From assembly GCA_964399195.1 (NCBI GenBank), contig CAYNPY010000043.1, positions 1 to 30,362 on the forward strand: DNA of 30,362 bases. The letters run 5' to 3'. Position 1 is the first letter of the stretch; each line of letters begins with the position of its first letter. Below the pieces are notes generated by a model. The model saw only the letters and a program-made list of their open reading frames with translations. It did no database searches and was not told where the DNA came from. Both the position numbers and the translations under genes were made by a program. This document shows positions 9,309 through 17,719 of the stretch, piece by piece. The stretch comes from CAINDZ01 sp964399195. GTDB taxonomy: Bacteria; Krumholzibacteriota; Krumholzibacteriia; LZORAL124-64-63.

Positions 9309-11204
9309 CTACTTCATGAGCATCGTCTTGCCCGTCAGCACGCCGCGTTCGCGGCCGCTGGCGGGATCGACGAACTGCACGCGGTACAGGTACACGCCCG
9401 CCGCGGGCTCGTCGCTGCTGAACAGCGGCACGCTGGCGTCGCCGGCGTCCATCTCGCCCAGCTCGCGCCGCTCGACCAGGCGCCCGCGCACGTCGTAGAC
9501 CTCCAGCGACACCCGGTTGCGGTCGGGGATCGCGAACGCCACGCGCGGCCGCGGCGACGGGTTCAGGCTGCCCAGGGCCTGCGCGTAACCGGCGCCGGGG
9601 TTCCAGCCGCCGCCGCCGACGCTGCTGGCGGGATCGGGCTGCAGATAGGCCGTGGCCGGGCAGCAGGTGCCCTGCCACTCGCGCTGCCACCAGGTGCGCG
9701 TGCCGTAGCTGTCGCTGGCCACCTGGAAGCTGTCGCCGTCGAACAGGTTGACGCCGATGAACAGCGCCCGGTCGCCCAGGTCGGCAGGGTAGCCCAGGCC
9801 CACCAGGTCGATCTCCATCTCCACGCTGTAGCCGTCGTCCATCTGCAGTCCCAGCGTGTCCACGGTCGTGCCGGGCTTCATGTACGCCGCAATGGCCGCC
9901 CGGCCGGCGCCGACCAGGCTGAGCAGGTCGTCCTGCGCCGAGGCGGTTCCGTTCTGCGCGATCTGGAAGGACAGGCGCTTGCCGAACAGCTGCTGGTCCG
10001 GACCGCGCTCGACGCGGTCGTTGATGGTGACGATGGCGCCGTCCCAACGGTTGATATCGGCGTGGTACTGCACCACGGCGTCGTTGACGTCGAAGCCGAT
10101 GTAGAGCTTGGAGCCGCGGTGGTACATCTTCACGTTGGCGTCGGCCGGGTCGATGACGAAGGCCGCGCCGCCGTTCACGTTCGGCTGGTACTGGCCGGCG
10201 CGCGCCGGACCCACGCCCGGGTAGGTCTCGCGCAGCGCGTCGTCGTCCCAGCGGATGTCGAACGAGTAGACGTCAGGGCTGCTCCACACCGGCTCGTTCA
10301 ACGCGCCGTCCAGCGTCGGCACTGCGTCCACGTGCTTGATGACCAGGTCCGGGCCGATGAACGGCGCCGGTCCGGACGCCGTGGTCACGTCGGGCCGGGC
10401 GTGGATCCGCACCTCGTCGTACCACGAGGTGTTGCCCCACGGGCCCTGCCACCACACGCGGTTGGCGCTGAAGGTGACGGGGCTGATGGGCCAGAAGCCG
10501 TCGCAGTCGTAGATCGAGATGTTGAATTCGACGATGTCGCCGGCCGGCGCCTGCGTGTCGTAGCCCAGGATGGTCAGGTCGAAGCGCATCTCCACGGTGT
10601 AGCCCGTGTCGGCGGTCGCGTCGCTGTTGCTCAGGCCGTGCACCACGGTGACCGCGTCCCAGGCCGCGATCTGCTCGGGAGTGCGCGGCGCGCCGTGAGG
10701 ATCCGAGCCGAAGGTGCCGATGAACGCCGGCATCTGGCCCACCGGCTGCGGGTCCAGCAGCTCGTCGTGCCACCAGGCGTAGAAGTACTCGAACACCGGC
10801 TTCGGATACCAGGTCGCCGAGTGGTCGTGCAGACCCATCAGGAAGCCGTCGAAGCGGTTGAACGACGCGCTGCCGCCCACCGAGTTGTCGGCCACCTCGA
10901 CGCCCATGTAGAGTTGGTTGTCGCGGACCAGGAACTTGATCACCGCATTGGTCGGGTTCGCCGGCGGGTTCCAGCCGGCCTCGGTCTTGAAGCCGCTGCC
11001 GGGAATGCCCGCGTCCTGGCCGTAGACCACGTTCCAGGACTCGGCCTGCGCCCAGTCCGCCTCGTTCAGGACGCCGTCCAGCGCGATGGCGCCCTGCGCC
11101 GTCCGCGCCCAGATGGCGTTCGCGCGCGGCGCCTGCGCCGCCGCCGGCAGCGCCAACGCCACGACCAGCCCGCTCAACAGCAGGGCCGAAATCAGTCTCT
11201 TCAT
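9309..11204 (-). CDS. Secreted protein with two CBM9-like sugar-binding domains and sorting domain
   Basis: The protein has 631 residues. The ATG follows an excellent Shine-Dalgarno (AGGAGGAGG). A signal peptide covers 1-24 (MKRLISALLLSGLVV, ending AAAQA). Two similar halves follow, about 36-275 and 285-530. Each opens with the CBM9/DOMON-like signature (LDGVLNEADW; LDGALNEPVW) and contains YTVEMRFDL or YSVEMEIDL and a Trp-rich strand (NRVWWQGPW; TRTWWQREW). The last roughly 85 residues form a FlgD/type-A sorting-like domain (LEVYDVRGRLVE, PAAGVYLYRV). There is no catalytic motif. It is probably a surface glucan-binding protein that supplies the adjacent TonB receptor, taking the place of a SusD. 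It is the first structural gene after the LacI regulator, 73 bases downstream. Confidence 0.8.
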   Translation of the reverse strand: MKRLISALLLSGLVVALALPAAAQAPRANAIWARTAQGAIALDGVLNEADWAQAESWNVVYGQDAGIPGSGFKTEAGWNPPANPTNAVIKFLVRDNQLYMGVEVADNSVGGSASFNRFDGFLMGLHDHSATWYPKPVFEYFYAWWHDELLDPQPVGQMPAFIGTFGSDPHGAPRTPEQIAAWDAVTVVHGLSNSDATADTGYTVEMRFDLTILGYDTQAPAGDIVEFNISIYDCDGFWPISPVTFSANRVWWQGPWGNTSWYDEVRIHARPDVTTASGPAPFIGPDLVIKHVDAVPTLDGALNEPVWSSPDVYSFDIRWDDDALRETYPGVGPARAGQYQPNVNGGAAFVIDPADANVKMYHRGSKLYIGFDVNDAVVQYHADINRWDGAIVTINDRVERGPDQQLFGKRLSFQIAQNGTASAQDDLLSLVGAGRAAIAAYMKPGTTVDTLGLQMDDGYSVEMEIDLVGLGYPADLGDRALFIGVNLFDGDSFQVASDSYGTRTWWQREWQGTCCPATAYLQPDPASSVGGGGWNPGAGYAQALGSLNPSPRPRVAFAIPDRNRVSLEVYDVRGRLVERRELGEMDAGDASVPLFSSDEPAAGVYLYRVQFVDPASGRERGVLTGKTMLMK

Positions 11205-11277
11205 GCTGCTACCTCCTCCTGGATGCCTTGCCTTCTCTTCCCAACGACCGTTCGTGACTACAGGATTGCCGCGTGTT

Positions 11278-12351
11278 CTATCCCGTCTGCCTGCGCGCGC
11301 GCCGCGGGTGGTGACCCGCGGCGGCCGTTTCCGCGAAGAATTCCGTGTGCGCGAGGCCGGCGCCGCACGACTGCCGCACCGTCAGCAGCGCCGGCAGCGT
11401 CTGCCGCAGGCTGCCGCCGGCAATTCCCGCCTCGATGGCGCCCATCATCAGGTCCACCGCGCGCTGGCCCAGCCCGCAGGCGTCCACGCGCACGGTGGTC
11501 AGCGGCGGATTGAGGTACGCCGCCATCGCGATGTCGTCGAAACCCACCACCGCGATGTCCCGCGGCACCCGCCGACCGGCCGCCCTCAACGCTGCCAGCA
11601 GGCCGACGGCCATGCCGTCGTTCGCGGCGAAGACGGCGGTCGGGCGCGGCCGCCGCGCCAGGATCGCCACGCCCGCCTCGTAGCCGGCCTGCTCGCGGAA
11701 GTCGCCCTCGATGACCAGGGCGCCGTCCGCGTCCAGACCCGCGTCGGCCAGCGCGCGGCGGAAGCCCCGCGCCCGCTCCTCGGCGTCGACGTTGCCCCGC
11801 GGACCGGCCACCAGCGCGATGTCGCGATGGCCCAGCCCGACCAGGTGCTCGACGGCCGCGCGCGCGCCGCTGAAGTTCTCGAAAGCGACCGAGCAGCAGC
11901 CCTCGACCTCGACGCGCGGGTTCAGCAGCACCACCGGCACGCGCCGCCGCACGCGCTCGACCGTCTCGATCGACGCCTCGTCCGGCGCCATCATGATCAG
12001 CCCGTCGATGCGGCCGAGCATGGCGCGGCCGGCGATGAGCACCTCTTCGCCGTTGGAATGCGAACTGGAGAGCAGGATCTGGTAGTCGTGCGCGCGCGAC
12101 TGCCGGTCGATGCCGCGGATGACTTCCGAATAGAACTCGCCGAACAGCTCCGGGAGCATCACGCCCAGGGTGTGGGTGCGCCGCGTGGTGAGGCTCTGCG
12201 CGGCGCCGTTGGGCCAGTACTCGAGCTGGGACGCCACCTCGAGCACGCGGCCGGCGGTCTCGGGATTGACCAGGGTGTGGTTGTTGAAGACGCGCGAGAC
12301 GGTGGCGATCGACACGCCGGCGACGCGGGCGACGTCACGAATCGTGGCCAA
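11278..12351 (-). CDS. LacI-family transcriptional repressor
   Basis: The protein has 357 residues from TTG at 12351, giving the classical LacI start M-ATIRDVARVAGVSIATVSRVFN (helix-turn-helix, residues 2-24) and hinge (NGAAQSLTTRRT). The periplasmic-binding-protein-like sensor domain follows (LGVMLPELFGEFYSEVIRGID, GHRDIALVAGP, AVFAANDGMAVGLL, IAVVGFDDIAMAAYL). GTG at 12372 is possible. The farther ATG at 12456 is unlikely because it overlaps an operator and has no ribosome binding site. It heads the leftward series and is divergent from the GH94-GH1 pair, so it probably represses both arms and itself until a sugar, perhaps a sophorooligosaccharide, binds. Confidence 0.9.
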   Translation of the reverse strand: MATIRDVARVAGVSIATVSRVFNNHTLVNPETAGRVLEVASQLEYWPNGAAQSLTTRRTHTLGVMLPELFGEFYSEVIRGIDRQSRAHDYQILLSSSHSNGEEVLIAGRAMLGRIDGLIMMAPDEASIETVERVRRRVPVVLLNPRVEVEGCCSVAFENFSGARAAVEHLVGLGHRDIALVAGPRGNVDAEERARGFRRALADAGLDADGALVIEGDFREQAGYEAGVAILARRPRPTAVFAANDGMAVGLLAALRAAGRRVPRDIAVVGFDDIAMAAYLNPPLTTVRVDACGLGQRAVDLMMGAIEAGIAGGSLRQTLPALLTVRQSCGAGLAHTEFFAETAAAGHHPRRARRQTG

Positions 12352-12441
12352 GGGCAGTCCCCGTTGCCGCACCCGCCGCCGTCCTGCCGGCCGTCGCGGG
12401 CTCCCCCGTTGGCGCGCAGACGCTCCCTCGTCCGCCGAGGA

Positions 12442-12455
12442 TGTAAACGGTTTCA
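12442..12455. promoter_or_regulatory. LacI-family operator
   Basis: TGTAAACGGTTTCA matches the LacI/GalR-type palindrome TGNAANCGNTTNCA with the central CG. It lies upstream of the lacI-like start and about 70 bases before the expected transcription start of GH94, so it fits self-repression and control of the leftward genes. Control of the GH94 side would need looping or roadblocking. Confidence 0.75.
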
Positions 12456-12469
12456 TACTTTGAGGGGGG

Positions 12470-12488
12470 TGTCAAGCGCTCTTTGACA
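12470..12488. promoter_or_regulatory. Back-to-back -35 boxes (inverted repeat)
   Basis: TGTCAA (12470-12475) and TTGACA (12483-12488) form a perfect inverted repeat separated by 7 bases. Each reads as a consensus -35 box facing outward. The leftward -10 that would match at 17 spacing is poor (AACCGT) and falls inside the LacI operator, so the leftward promoter is uncertain. Confidence 0.45.
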
Positions 12489-12512
12489 AACGGGGCGCGA
12501 TGCACGTAGGAT
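12483..12512 (+). promoter_or_regulatory. Sigma-70 promoter of GH94-GH1 genes
   Basis: TTGACA (12483-12488), an 18-base spacer, and TAGGAT (12507-12512). Transcription should start near 12519, about 50 bases before the TTG start codon of the GH94 gene. AGGAGG lies at 12555-12560. Confidence 0.65.
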
Positions 12513-12570
12513 TCCGGCTCATCGCCACGACGCGCCGCGCGGCCGTGCCGCTCCAGGAGGCACCAGCGAC

Positions 12571-15500
12571 TTGCCGACACCAGCCCGGAATCAGGCCCGC
12601 CCCGCCGGCGGGTCCCTCTTTTCCGCGGGAATCCTCGGCTGGCCAACCAGCGCCCCTGAATCAAGTTACATCGTTTTCATGCGCGCCGACGGCACCGGTT
12701 GCTCGGTGGCGGGCGACCTCTCCCTGACCGCCGGCGCCTGGCCCGGACCGGGCACCAGGGCCGGCCTGCAGGTCTTCGTCCGGCCGACGGACGAACCGCG
12801 CGCCCTGCGGCTGGGGCAGCCGGTGGAGGGCGCCGCGCCGCCGATCCTCGACCCGACCGGCGCTGAAACCGGTTGCGCCGCCTTCTGCCACGCGTCGGAC
12901 GGACTGCGCATCACCCTGCGCGTGTGCGTGGTTCCCGGGCGCCGCGCCGAGGTGCGCGAGCTGGCGGTCGAGAACCGTTCGTCCCGGCCGCGCGCGCTGG
13001 AGGCTACCTCGCTGGCGGAACTGGCCCTCAACCTGGCCGCGGCCCACGAGGCGCATCCGGGGTTCTCCAAGCTCTTCGTGCAGACCGAGGCGGCGCCCGA
13101 GCGCGGCGCCCTGCTGGCGCGCCGCCGCGCTCGCTCGCCGGACGAGCGCTGGCCCGTGCTGGTGCATGCCGTCGGCGGCGCCGGCGACCTGCAGTGGGAG
13201 ACCGACCGCCTGCGCTGGCGCGGGCGCGGACGCCACCGGGACGAGCCGGCGGCCCTGGACCCCGGCGCCCGCTTGTCCGGGACGACGGGCAACGTGCTCG
13301 ATCCGGTCGCGAGCCTGCGCCGCACGCTGGATGTGGCGCCGGGCGCCGTCGCGCGCCTGGCCTTCCTGCTGGGCGTGGCGGACGACCGCGAGTCAGCGCT
13401 GGCGCTCGCCGACCTGGTGCGCGACGACGCGGCAGTGGCTGCCGTGTTCGCGGACGCCGCTTCCTCGGCGGCCGCCGACCGCGCGCGCCGCGGTTGGGAC
13501 GTCGCGGCCGAGGCGCGCGCCCGGGCCCTGGCCGCCGACCTCTTGGCCGGGGACGGCGGAGCGTCGCCGGATCCGGAACCGTGCGGGACGGACGACGAGA
13601 GCGCAGCGGACCGGCGCCTCGCCTTCTGGCGCGACCTGGGCCTGCCGCTCGCGCACCGGCCGATGGCCCGCGCCGAGTCCCCCGCGCCCCCGGCCGCGGC
13701 AGCGGACCCCTCGGCGCTCATGGCGCCGACGCCGCGCAGCCAGGACCCGAACGAGGAGCTGACCTTCTTCAACGGCCTGGGCGGCTTCGGGGAGGACTGG
13801 GACGAGTACGTCATCCGCCTCGAGCCCGGCGCCGACGGACGCCTGCGCCTGCCGCCGCTGCCGTGGACGAACGTCATCGCGAACGAGCGGTTCGGCTGCA
13901 TCGCCAGCGAGACCGCCCTGGGCGCGTCCTGGTGCGACAACAGCCGCGAGAACCGGCTGACCCCCTGGAGCAACGACCCGGTCCTGGACCCGCCGTCCGA
14001 GACGTTCCACCTGCGGGACGACGAGACGGGCGCCTGGCTGCCCTGCCTGCCCGGTCCGGTGGCCGGATCGCTTCACGGCGGCGGCCCGGTCGAGGTCCGC
14101 CACGGCTTCGGCTGCACCAAGTGGCTGCGCCGGGCGGGCGGATTGGGGGTCGAGACCGCGGTGTTCGTCGACCGCGACCTGCCCGCCCGCGTTTGCCGCG
14201 TCCGGGTGACGAATCCCGGGCCGGCGCGACGGCGCCTCTCGCTCTTCGCCTGCACCCTGCTCGGCGACGGCGCGCGGCGCGGCCCCGACGAGGGCGGGAT
14301 CGTGACCGAGCGCGACGCGGACACCGGCGTGCTGCTGGCCCGCGGCGTCGGCCGCGGCGCCTTCGCCGACCATGTGGCCTTCGCGTCCGCGGTGACCGAC
14401 GCGCCCGGCGCCACCGTCCACGCGACCTGCGACCGGGCCTGGTACCTGGGCGCCGACCGCGATCCTTCGGCGCCGGCGGCGCTGGCGGCGCCTTCGCTCG
14501 AGCCGCGGACAGGCGCGGACCTCGATCCGTGCTTCGCCCTCCAGGTGAGCTTCGAGATCCCCGCGCACCAATACCACCACCGCGACGTGTACTTCGTCCT
14601 GGGCCAGGAACGGGGCGTTGCGGGAGCGCTGGCCACGGCGGCGAAGCTGGCCACGGCGGACGCCTGTGACAAAGCGTTGCTGGACGCGAGCGACTTCTGG
14701 TGTGAGGGGCTCGGGGCCCTGACGGTCGAATCACCCTCGCCCGCGCTCGACCTGATGCTTTTCGGCTGGCTCGCCTACCAGACGCTGTCGTGCCGCGTGC
14801 GCGGCCGCTCGGCCTTCTACCAGTCGGGCGGCGCCTACGGCTACCGCGACCAGCTGCAGGATTCCCTCGCGCTGCTCCCCTATTGGCCCGAGCTGACGCG
14901 CCGCCAGATCCTGCTGCACGCCGGCCACCAGTTCAGCGAGGGCGACGTGCTGCACTGGTGGCACCCGCCGATGACGGCCGGGATCCGCACGCGCTTCGCC
15001 GACGACCTGCTGTGGCTGCCCTACATCGCCTGCGAATACGCGCGGCAGACCGGCGACGTCGCCGTCTTCGACGAACGCGCTCCGTACCTGACCGCGCCCG
15101 CGCTGCCCGACGGCGAGGACGAGATCTTCGTCCACGCCGCGCCGTCGGGCCGCGAGGGCACGGTCTTCGAGCACTGCTGCCGCGCGCTGGACCGCTCCCT
15201 GGCGGTGGGCGCGCACGGCCTGCCGCTGTTCGGCACCGGCGACTGGAACGACGGCATGAACCGCGTCGGCCGCCTCGGCCGCGGCGAGAGCACGTGGATG
15301 GGGTTCTTCCTGGTCGCGATCATCGACGCCTTCGCGCCGCTGTGCGACGAGCGCGGCGAGACCGAACGCGCCGGGCGCTACCGCGCCCATCGCGAGCGCC
15401 TGGCGGCGGCCCTCAACGAGGGCGGCTGGGACGGCGGGTGGTACCGGCGGGGCTACTACGACGACGGCGCCCCGCTGGGCTCGCGCGAGAACCGCGAGTG

Positions 15501-16242
15501 CCGCATCGACGCCCTGGCGCAGGCCTGGTCGGTGCTGTCGGGCGTGGCGCCGCCGGAGCGCGCCGCCGCGGCGATGGACCAGGTCGAGGCCCAGCTCATC
15601 AGCGACGAGGAGCGCCTGATCCGGCTGCTGACGCCGCCCTTCGTCGACACGCCGCGCGATCCGGGCTACATCCGCGGCTACGTGGCCGGCGTGCGCGAGA
15701 ACGGCGGGCAGTACACGCACGCCGCCACCTGGGTGGTGCGCGCCATGGCCAAGCTGGGGCGGCGCGAGCGCGCCACGCAGCTGCTGGACCTGCTCAACCC
15801 GATCCTGCACGCGACGACGCCGGAGCAGGTGGCGCGCTACATGGTCGAGCCCTATGTGGTGGCGGCCGACGTCTACGGCGCCCCGCCGCACGTCGGCCGC
15901 GGCGGCTGGACCTGGTACACCGGCTCGTCGGGCTGGCTGCAGCGCGTGGCGCTGGAATCGATCCTCGGCTTCGGCACCGAGGGCGGCGACACGCTCGTCG
16001 TGGCGCCGTGCGTCCCCGACGACTGGCCCGGCTTCAAGGTGTCCTGGCACCTGCCGGGCGAACGCACGAGTTACGAAGTGACGGTCACGAATCCGCAGGG
16101 CTGCTCGCAGGCGGTCGTCGCGGCGAGCGTCGACGGCAAGCCCGTGGCCCCCCAGGACGGCCGGGCGCGCCTGCCCCTGCTGCGCGACGGCCGCCGCCAC
16201 ATCGTGTCCATCACGCTCGGCCCCGGCGGAGGCGACGCGTGA
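12571..16242 (+). CDS. GH94 phosphorylase, probable 1,2-beta-oligoglucan phosphorylase
   Basis: The protein has 1223 residues from TTG at 12571, placed 10 bases after AGGAGG. It has no signal peptide, so it should be cytoplasmic. The N-terminal beta-sandwich (FSKLFVQTE, LDPVASLRRTLDVAPG) is followed by NGLGGFGEDWDEYVIRL and a GT36/GH94 core: GFGCTKW, YGYRDQLQD (756-764, holding the candidate general acid Asp), DVLHWWHPP (792-800), GDWNDGMN (890-897) and GWTWYTGSSGW near the end. Family members phosphorolyse beta-glucosidic links. The long form of about 1100 residues or more, without the glycosyltransferase domain of cyclic glucan synthases, matches sophorooligosaccharide phosphorylases, which release glucose 1-phosphate. 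Cellobiose and chitobiose phosphorylases are nearer 800 residues. It overlaps the GH1 gene by four bases. GH94 is secure; the substrate is inferred. Confidence 0.87.
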   Translation: MPTPARNQARPAGGSLFSAGILGWPTSAPESSYIVFMRADGTGCSVAGDLSLTAGAWPGPGTRAGLQVFVRPTDEPRALRLGQPVEGAAPPILDPTGAETGCAAFCHASDGLRITLRVCVVPGRRAEVRELAVENRSSRPRALEATSLAELALNLAAAHEAHPGFSKLFVQTEAAPERGALLARRRARSPDERWPVLVHAVGGAGDLQWETDRLRWRGRGRHRDEPAALDPGARLSGTTGNVLDPVASLRRTLDVAPGAVARLAFLLGVADDRESALALADLVRDDAAVAAVFADAASSAAADRARRGWDVAAEARARALAADLLAGDGGASPDPEPCGTDDESAADRRLAFWRDLGLPLAHRPMARAESPAPPAAAADPSALMAPTPRSQDPNEELTFFNGLGGFGEDWDEYVIRLEPGADGRLRLPPLPWTNVIANERFGCIASETALGASWCDNSRENRLTPWSNDPVLDPPSETFHLRDDETGAWLPCLPGPVAGSLHGGGPVEVRHGFGCTKWLRRAGGLGVETAVFVDRDLPARVCRVRVTNPGPARRRLSLFACTLLGDGARRGPDEGGIVTERDADTGVLLARGVGRGAFADHVAFASAVTDAPGATVHATCDRAWYLGADRDPSAPAALAAPSLEPRTGADLDPCFALQVSFEIPAHQYHHRDVYFVLGQERGVAGALATAAKLATADACDKALLDASDFWCEGLGALTVESPSPALDLMLFGWLAYQTLSCRVRGRSAFYQSGGAYGYRDQLQDSLALLPYWPELTRRQILLHAGHQFSEGDVLHWWHPPMTAGIRTRFADDLLWLPYIACEYARQTGDVAVFDERAPYLTAPALPDGEDEIFVHAAPSGREGTVFEHCCRALDRSLAVGAHGLPLFGTGDWNDGMNRVGRLGRGESTWMGFFLVAIIDAFAPLCDERGETERAGRYRAHRERLAAALNEGGWDGGWYRRGYYDDGAPLGSRENRECRIDALAQAWSVLSGVAPPERAAAAMDQVEAQLISDEERLIRLLTPPFVDTPRDPGYIRGYVAGVRENGGQYTHAATWVVRAMAKLGRRERATQLLDLLNPILHATTPEQVARYMVEPYVVAADVYGAPPHVGRGGWTWYTGSSGWLQRVALESILGFGTEGGDTLVVAPCVPDDWPGFKVSWHLPGERTSYEVTVTNPQGCSQAVVAASVDGKPVAPQDGRARLPLLRDGRRHIVSITLGPGGGDA

Positions 16243-17585
16243 ACAAGGGCATTCCCGACGGCTTCCTCTGGGGCGCCGCCACCTCCGCCTACCAGATCGA
16301 AGGTTCACCGCTGGCCGACGGCGCCGGGCCCAGCAACTGGCACGTGTTCGCGCACCAGCCGGGCCGCATTGCCGGCGGCGACACCGGCGACGTCGCCTGC
16401 GACCACTACCGGCTCTGGCGGCAGGACATCGCGCTGATGCGCGAGCTGGGCCTGGGCGCCTACCGCTTCAGCCTGTCCTGGAGCCGCGTGCTGCCCGAGG
16501 GCACCGGCCGCGTGAACGGGCCCGGGCTCGACTTCTACGACCGGCTGGTCGACGGCCTGCTGGAGGCCGGCATCACGCCGTTCCCGACGCTGTTCCACTG
16601 GGACCTGCCGCAGGCGCTGGACGAACGCGGCGGCTGGGCCGCGCGCGACTGCGCGCAGTGGTTCGCCGACTACGCGCGCGTGGTCGCCGCGCGCCTGGGC
16701 GACCGCGTCGGGCACTGGGCGACGCTGAACGAGCCGTGGGTCGTCGTCGACGGCGGCTACGTGCACGGCGTGCACGCGCCCGGCCGGCGCGACCTGGCCG
16801 CCGCCGCCCAGGCGGCGCACAACCTGCTGCGCGGGCACGGGCTGGCCGTGCGCTGCCTGCGCGCCGAGACGCGCGCGCAGGTCGGCATCGTCGTCAACCT
16901 CGAGCCCAAGGACGCCGCGAGCGATTCTGAGGCCGACCTCGAGGCCGCGCGCCGCGCCGACGCCTACATGAACCGCTGGTACCTGGACGCGCTGCGCCTC
17001 GGCAGCTACCCCGAGGAGATGCCGGCGATCTTCGGCGCGGCCTGGCCGCGGTTCCCCGCGGAGGACTTCGCCGTCATCGGCGAGCCGATCGACTTCCTGG
17101 GCCTGAACTACTACACGCGCTCGGTCAACCGGGCCGACCCGGCGGCCCACCCCACCGGGGCGGCCCAGGTGCGGCAGCCCGGCGCCATCTACACGGAGAC
17201 GGGCTGGGAGGTGCGTCCGCAGAGCCTGCGCGAGGTGCTCGGCTGGCTGCGCGCGCGCTACGGCGAGATGCCGATCCACATCACCGAGAACGGCGCCGCG
17301 TTCGCCGACCCGCCGCCCGACGCGAGTGGGCGCGTGCGCGACCCGCTGCGCATCGACTACCTGCGCTCGCACCTGCAGGCCGTGCGCGAGGCCATCGCCG
17401 ACGGCGTGGACGTGCGCGGCTACTTCGCCTGGTCGCTGCTGGACAACTTCGAGTGGGCCTGCGGCTACGCCAAGACCTTCGGCCTGGTCCAGGTGGACCG
17501 CGCCACGCAGGCGCGCACCATCAAGGACAGCGGCCGCTTCTACCGCGACGTGATCCTGTCGCGGGGCGGGGCGCTGGACGGCTGA
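16239..17585 (+). CDS. GH1 beta-glucosidase
   Basis: The protein has 448 residues, a usual GH1 length, and starts at GTG within the GTGA overlap with the GH94 stop, so translation is coupled. FLWGAATSAYQIEG (9-22) is the family N-terminal signature. TLNEPW carries the acid/base Glu165 and ITENGAA the nucleophile Glu350. FAWSLLDNFEW and GLVQVD close the TIM barrel. No signal peptide is present, so it acts in the cytoplasm. It probably hydrolyses sophorose or other short beta-glucosides left by the GH94 phosphorylase. GH1 enzymes can be broad, so substrate choice rests on context. Confidence 0.92.
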   Translation: MNKGIPDGFLWGAATSAYQIEGSPLADGAGPSNWHVFAHQPGRIAGGDTGDVACDHYRLWRQDIALMRELGLGAYRFSLSWSRVLPEGTGRVNGPGLDFYDRLVDGLLEAGITPFPTLFHWDLPQALDERGGWAARDCAQWFADYARVVAARLGDRVGHWATLNEPWVVVDGGYVHGVHAPGRRDLAAAAQAAHNLLRGHGLAVRCLRAETRAQVGIVVNLEPKDAASDSEADLEAARRADAYMNRWYLDALRLGSYPEEMPAIFGAAWPRFPAEDFAVIGEPIDFLGLNYYTRSVNRADPAAHPTGAAQVRQPGAIYTETGWEVRPQSLREVLGWLRARYGEMPIHITENGAAFADPPPDASGRVRDPLRIDYLRSHLQAVREAIADGVDVRGYFAWSLLDNFEWACGYAKTFGLVQVDRATQARTIKDSGRFYRDVILSRGGALDG

Positions 17586-17628
17586 CCGGCTCCCCCGCCG
17601 AGGCTCCGGCCCCGCCCGAAATCGCCGG

Positions 17629-17657
17629 CTGCAAATTCAAGAGCAATATGGTAGACT
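17629..17657 (+). promoter_or_regulatory. Probable promoter for 212-aa secreted protein
   Basis: CTGCAA, a 17-base spacer, and TAGACT (17652-17657) lie in a conspicuously AT-rich island between GC-rich genes. The -35 is weak and the -10 good. Transcription would start near 17664, giving a leader of about 55 bases. Confidence 0.4.
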
Positions 17658-17668
17658 TTTTCCTTCCC

Positions 17669-17684
17669 CGGCCCCGCGGGGCCG
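17669..17684 (+). repeat. 16-bp perfect GC palindrome in leader
   Basis: CGGCCCCGCGGGGCCG lies directly after the predicted transcription start and before the GGGAGG ribosome binding site. It could fold as a 5'-end stabilising hairpin, serve as an operator, or end transcription coming from GH1, whose stop is about 85 bases upstream. Confidence 0.4.
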
Positions 17685-17719
17685 CATACCTCCGCCCCGA
17701 CCCGGGAGGTTCCGCCGAC

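Noticed and set aside
396..9498. Long open frames on the opposite strand and in other frames across the locus (for example 491-2455 and 3107-6646 on the plus strand)
   Set aside because: Their products are Arg/Ala/Val/Gly-rich low-complexity chains without motifs. They mirror real genes with signal peptides, domains and ribosome binding sites and are typical of GC-rich DNA.
12352..12456. N-terminal extension of the LacI-type protein to ATG at 12456
   Set aside because: The extension is Arg/Gly/Ser-rich, has no Shine-Dalgarno and overlaps the operator. The family normally begins right at ATIRDVA.
12571..16242. GH94 protein as part of a cyclic beta-1,2-glucan synthase
   Set aside because: The glycosyltransferase and membrane regions of such synthases are absent and the gene is coupled to a GH1 glucosidase.
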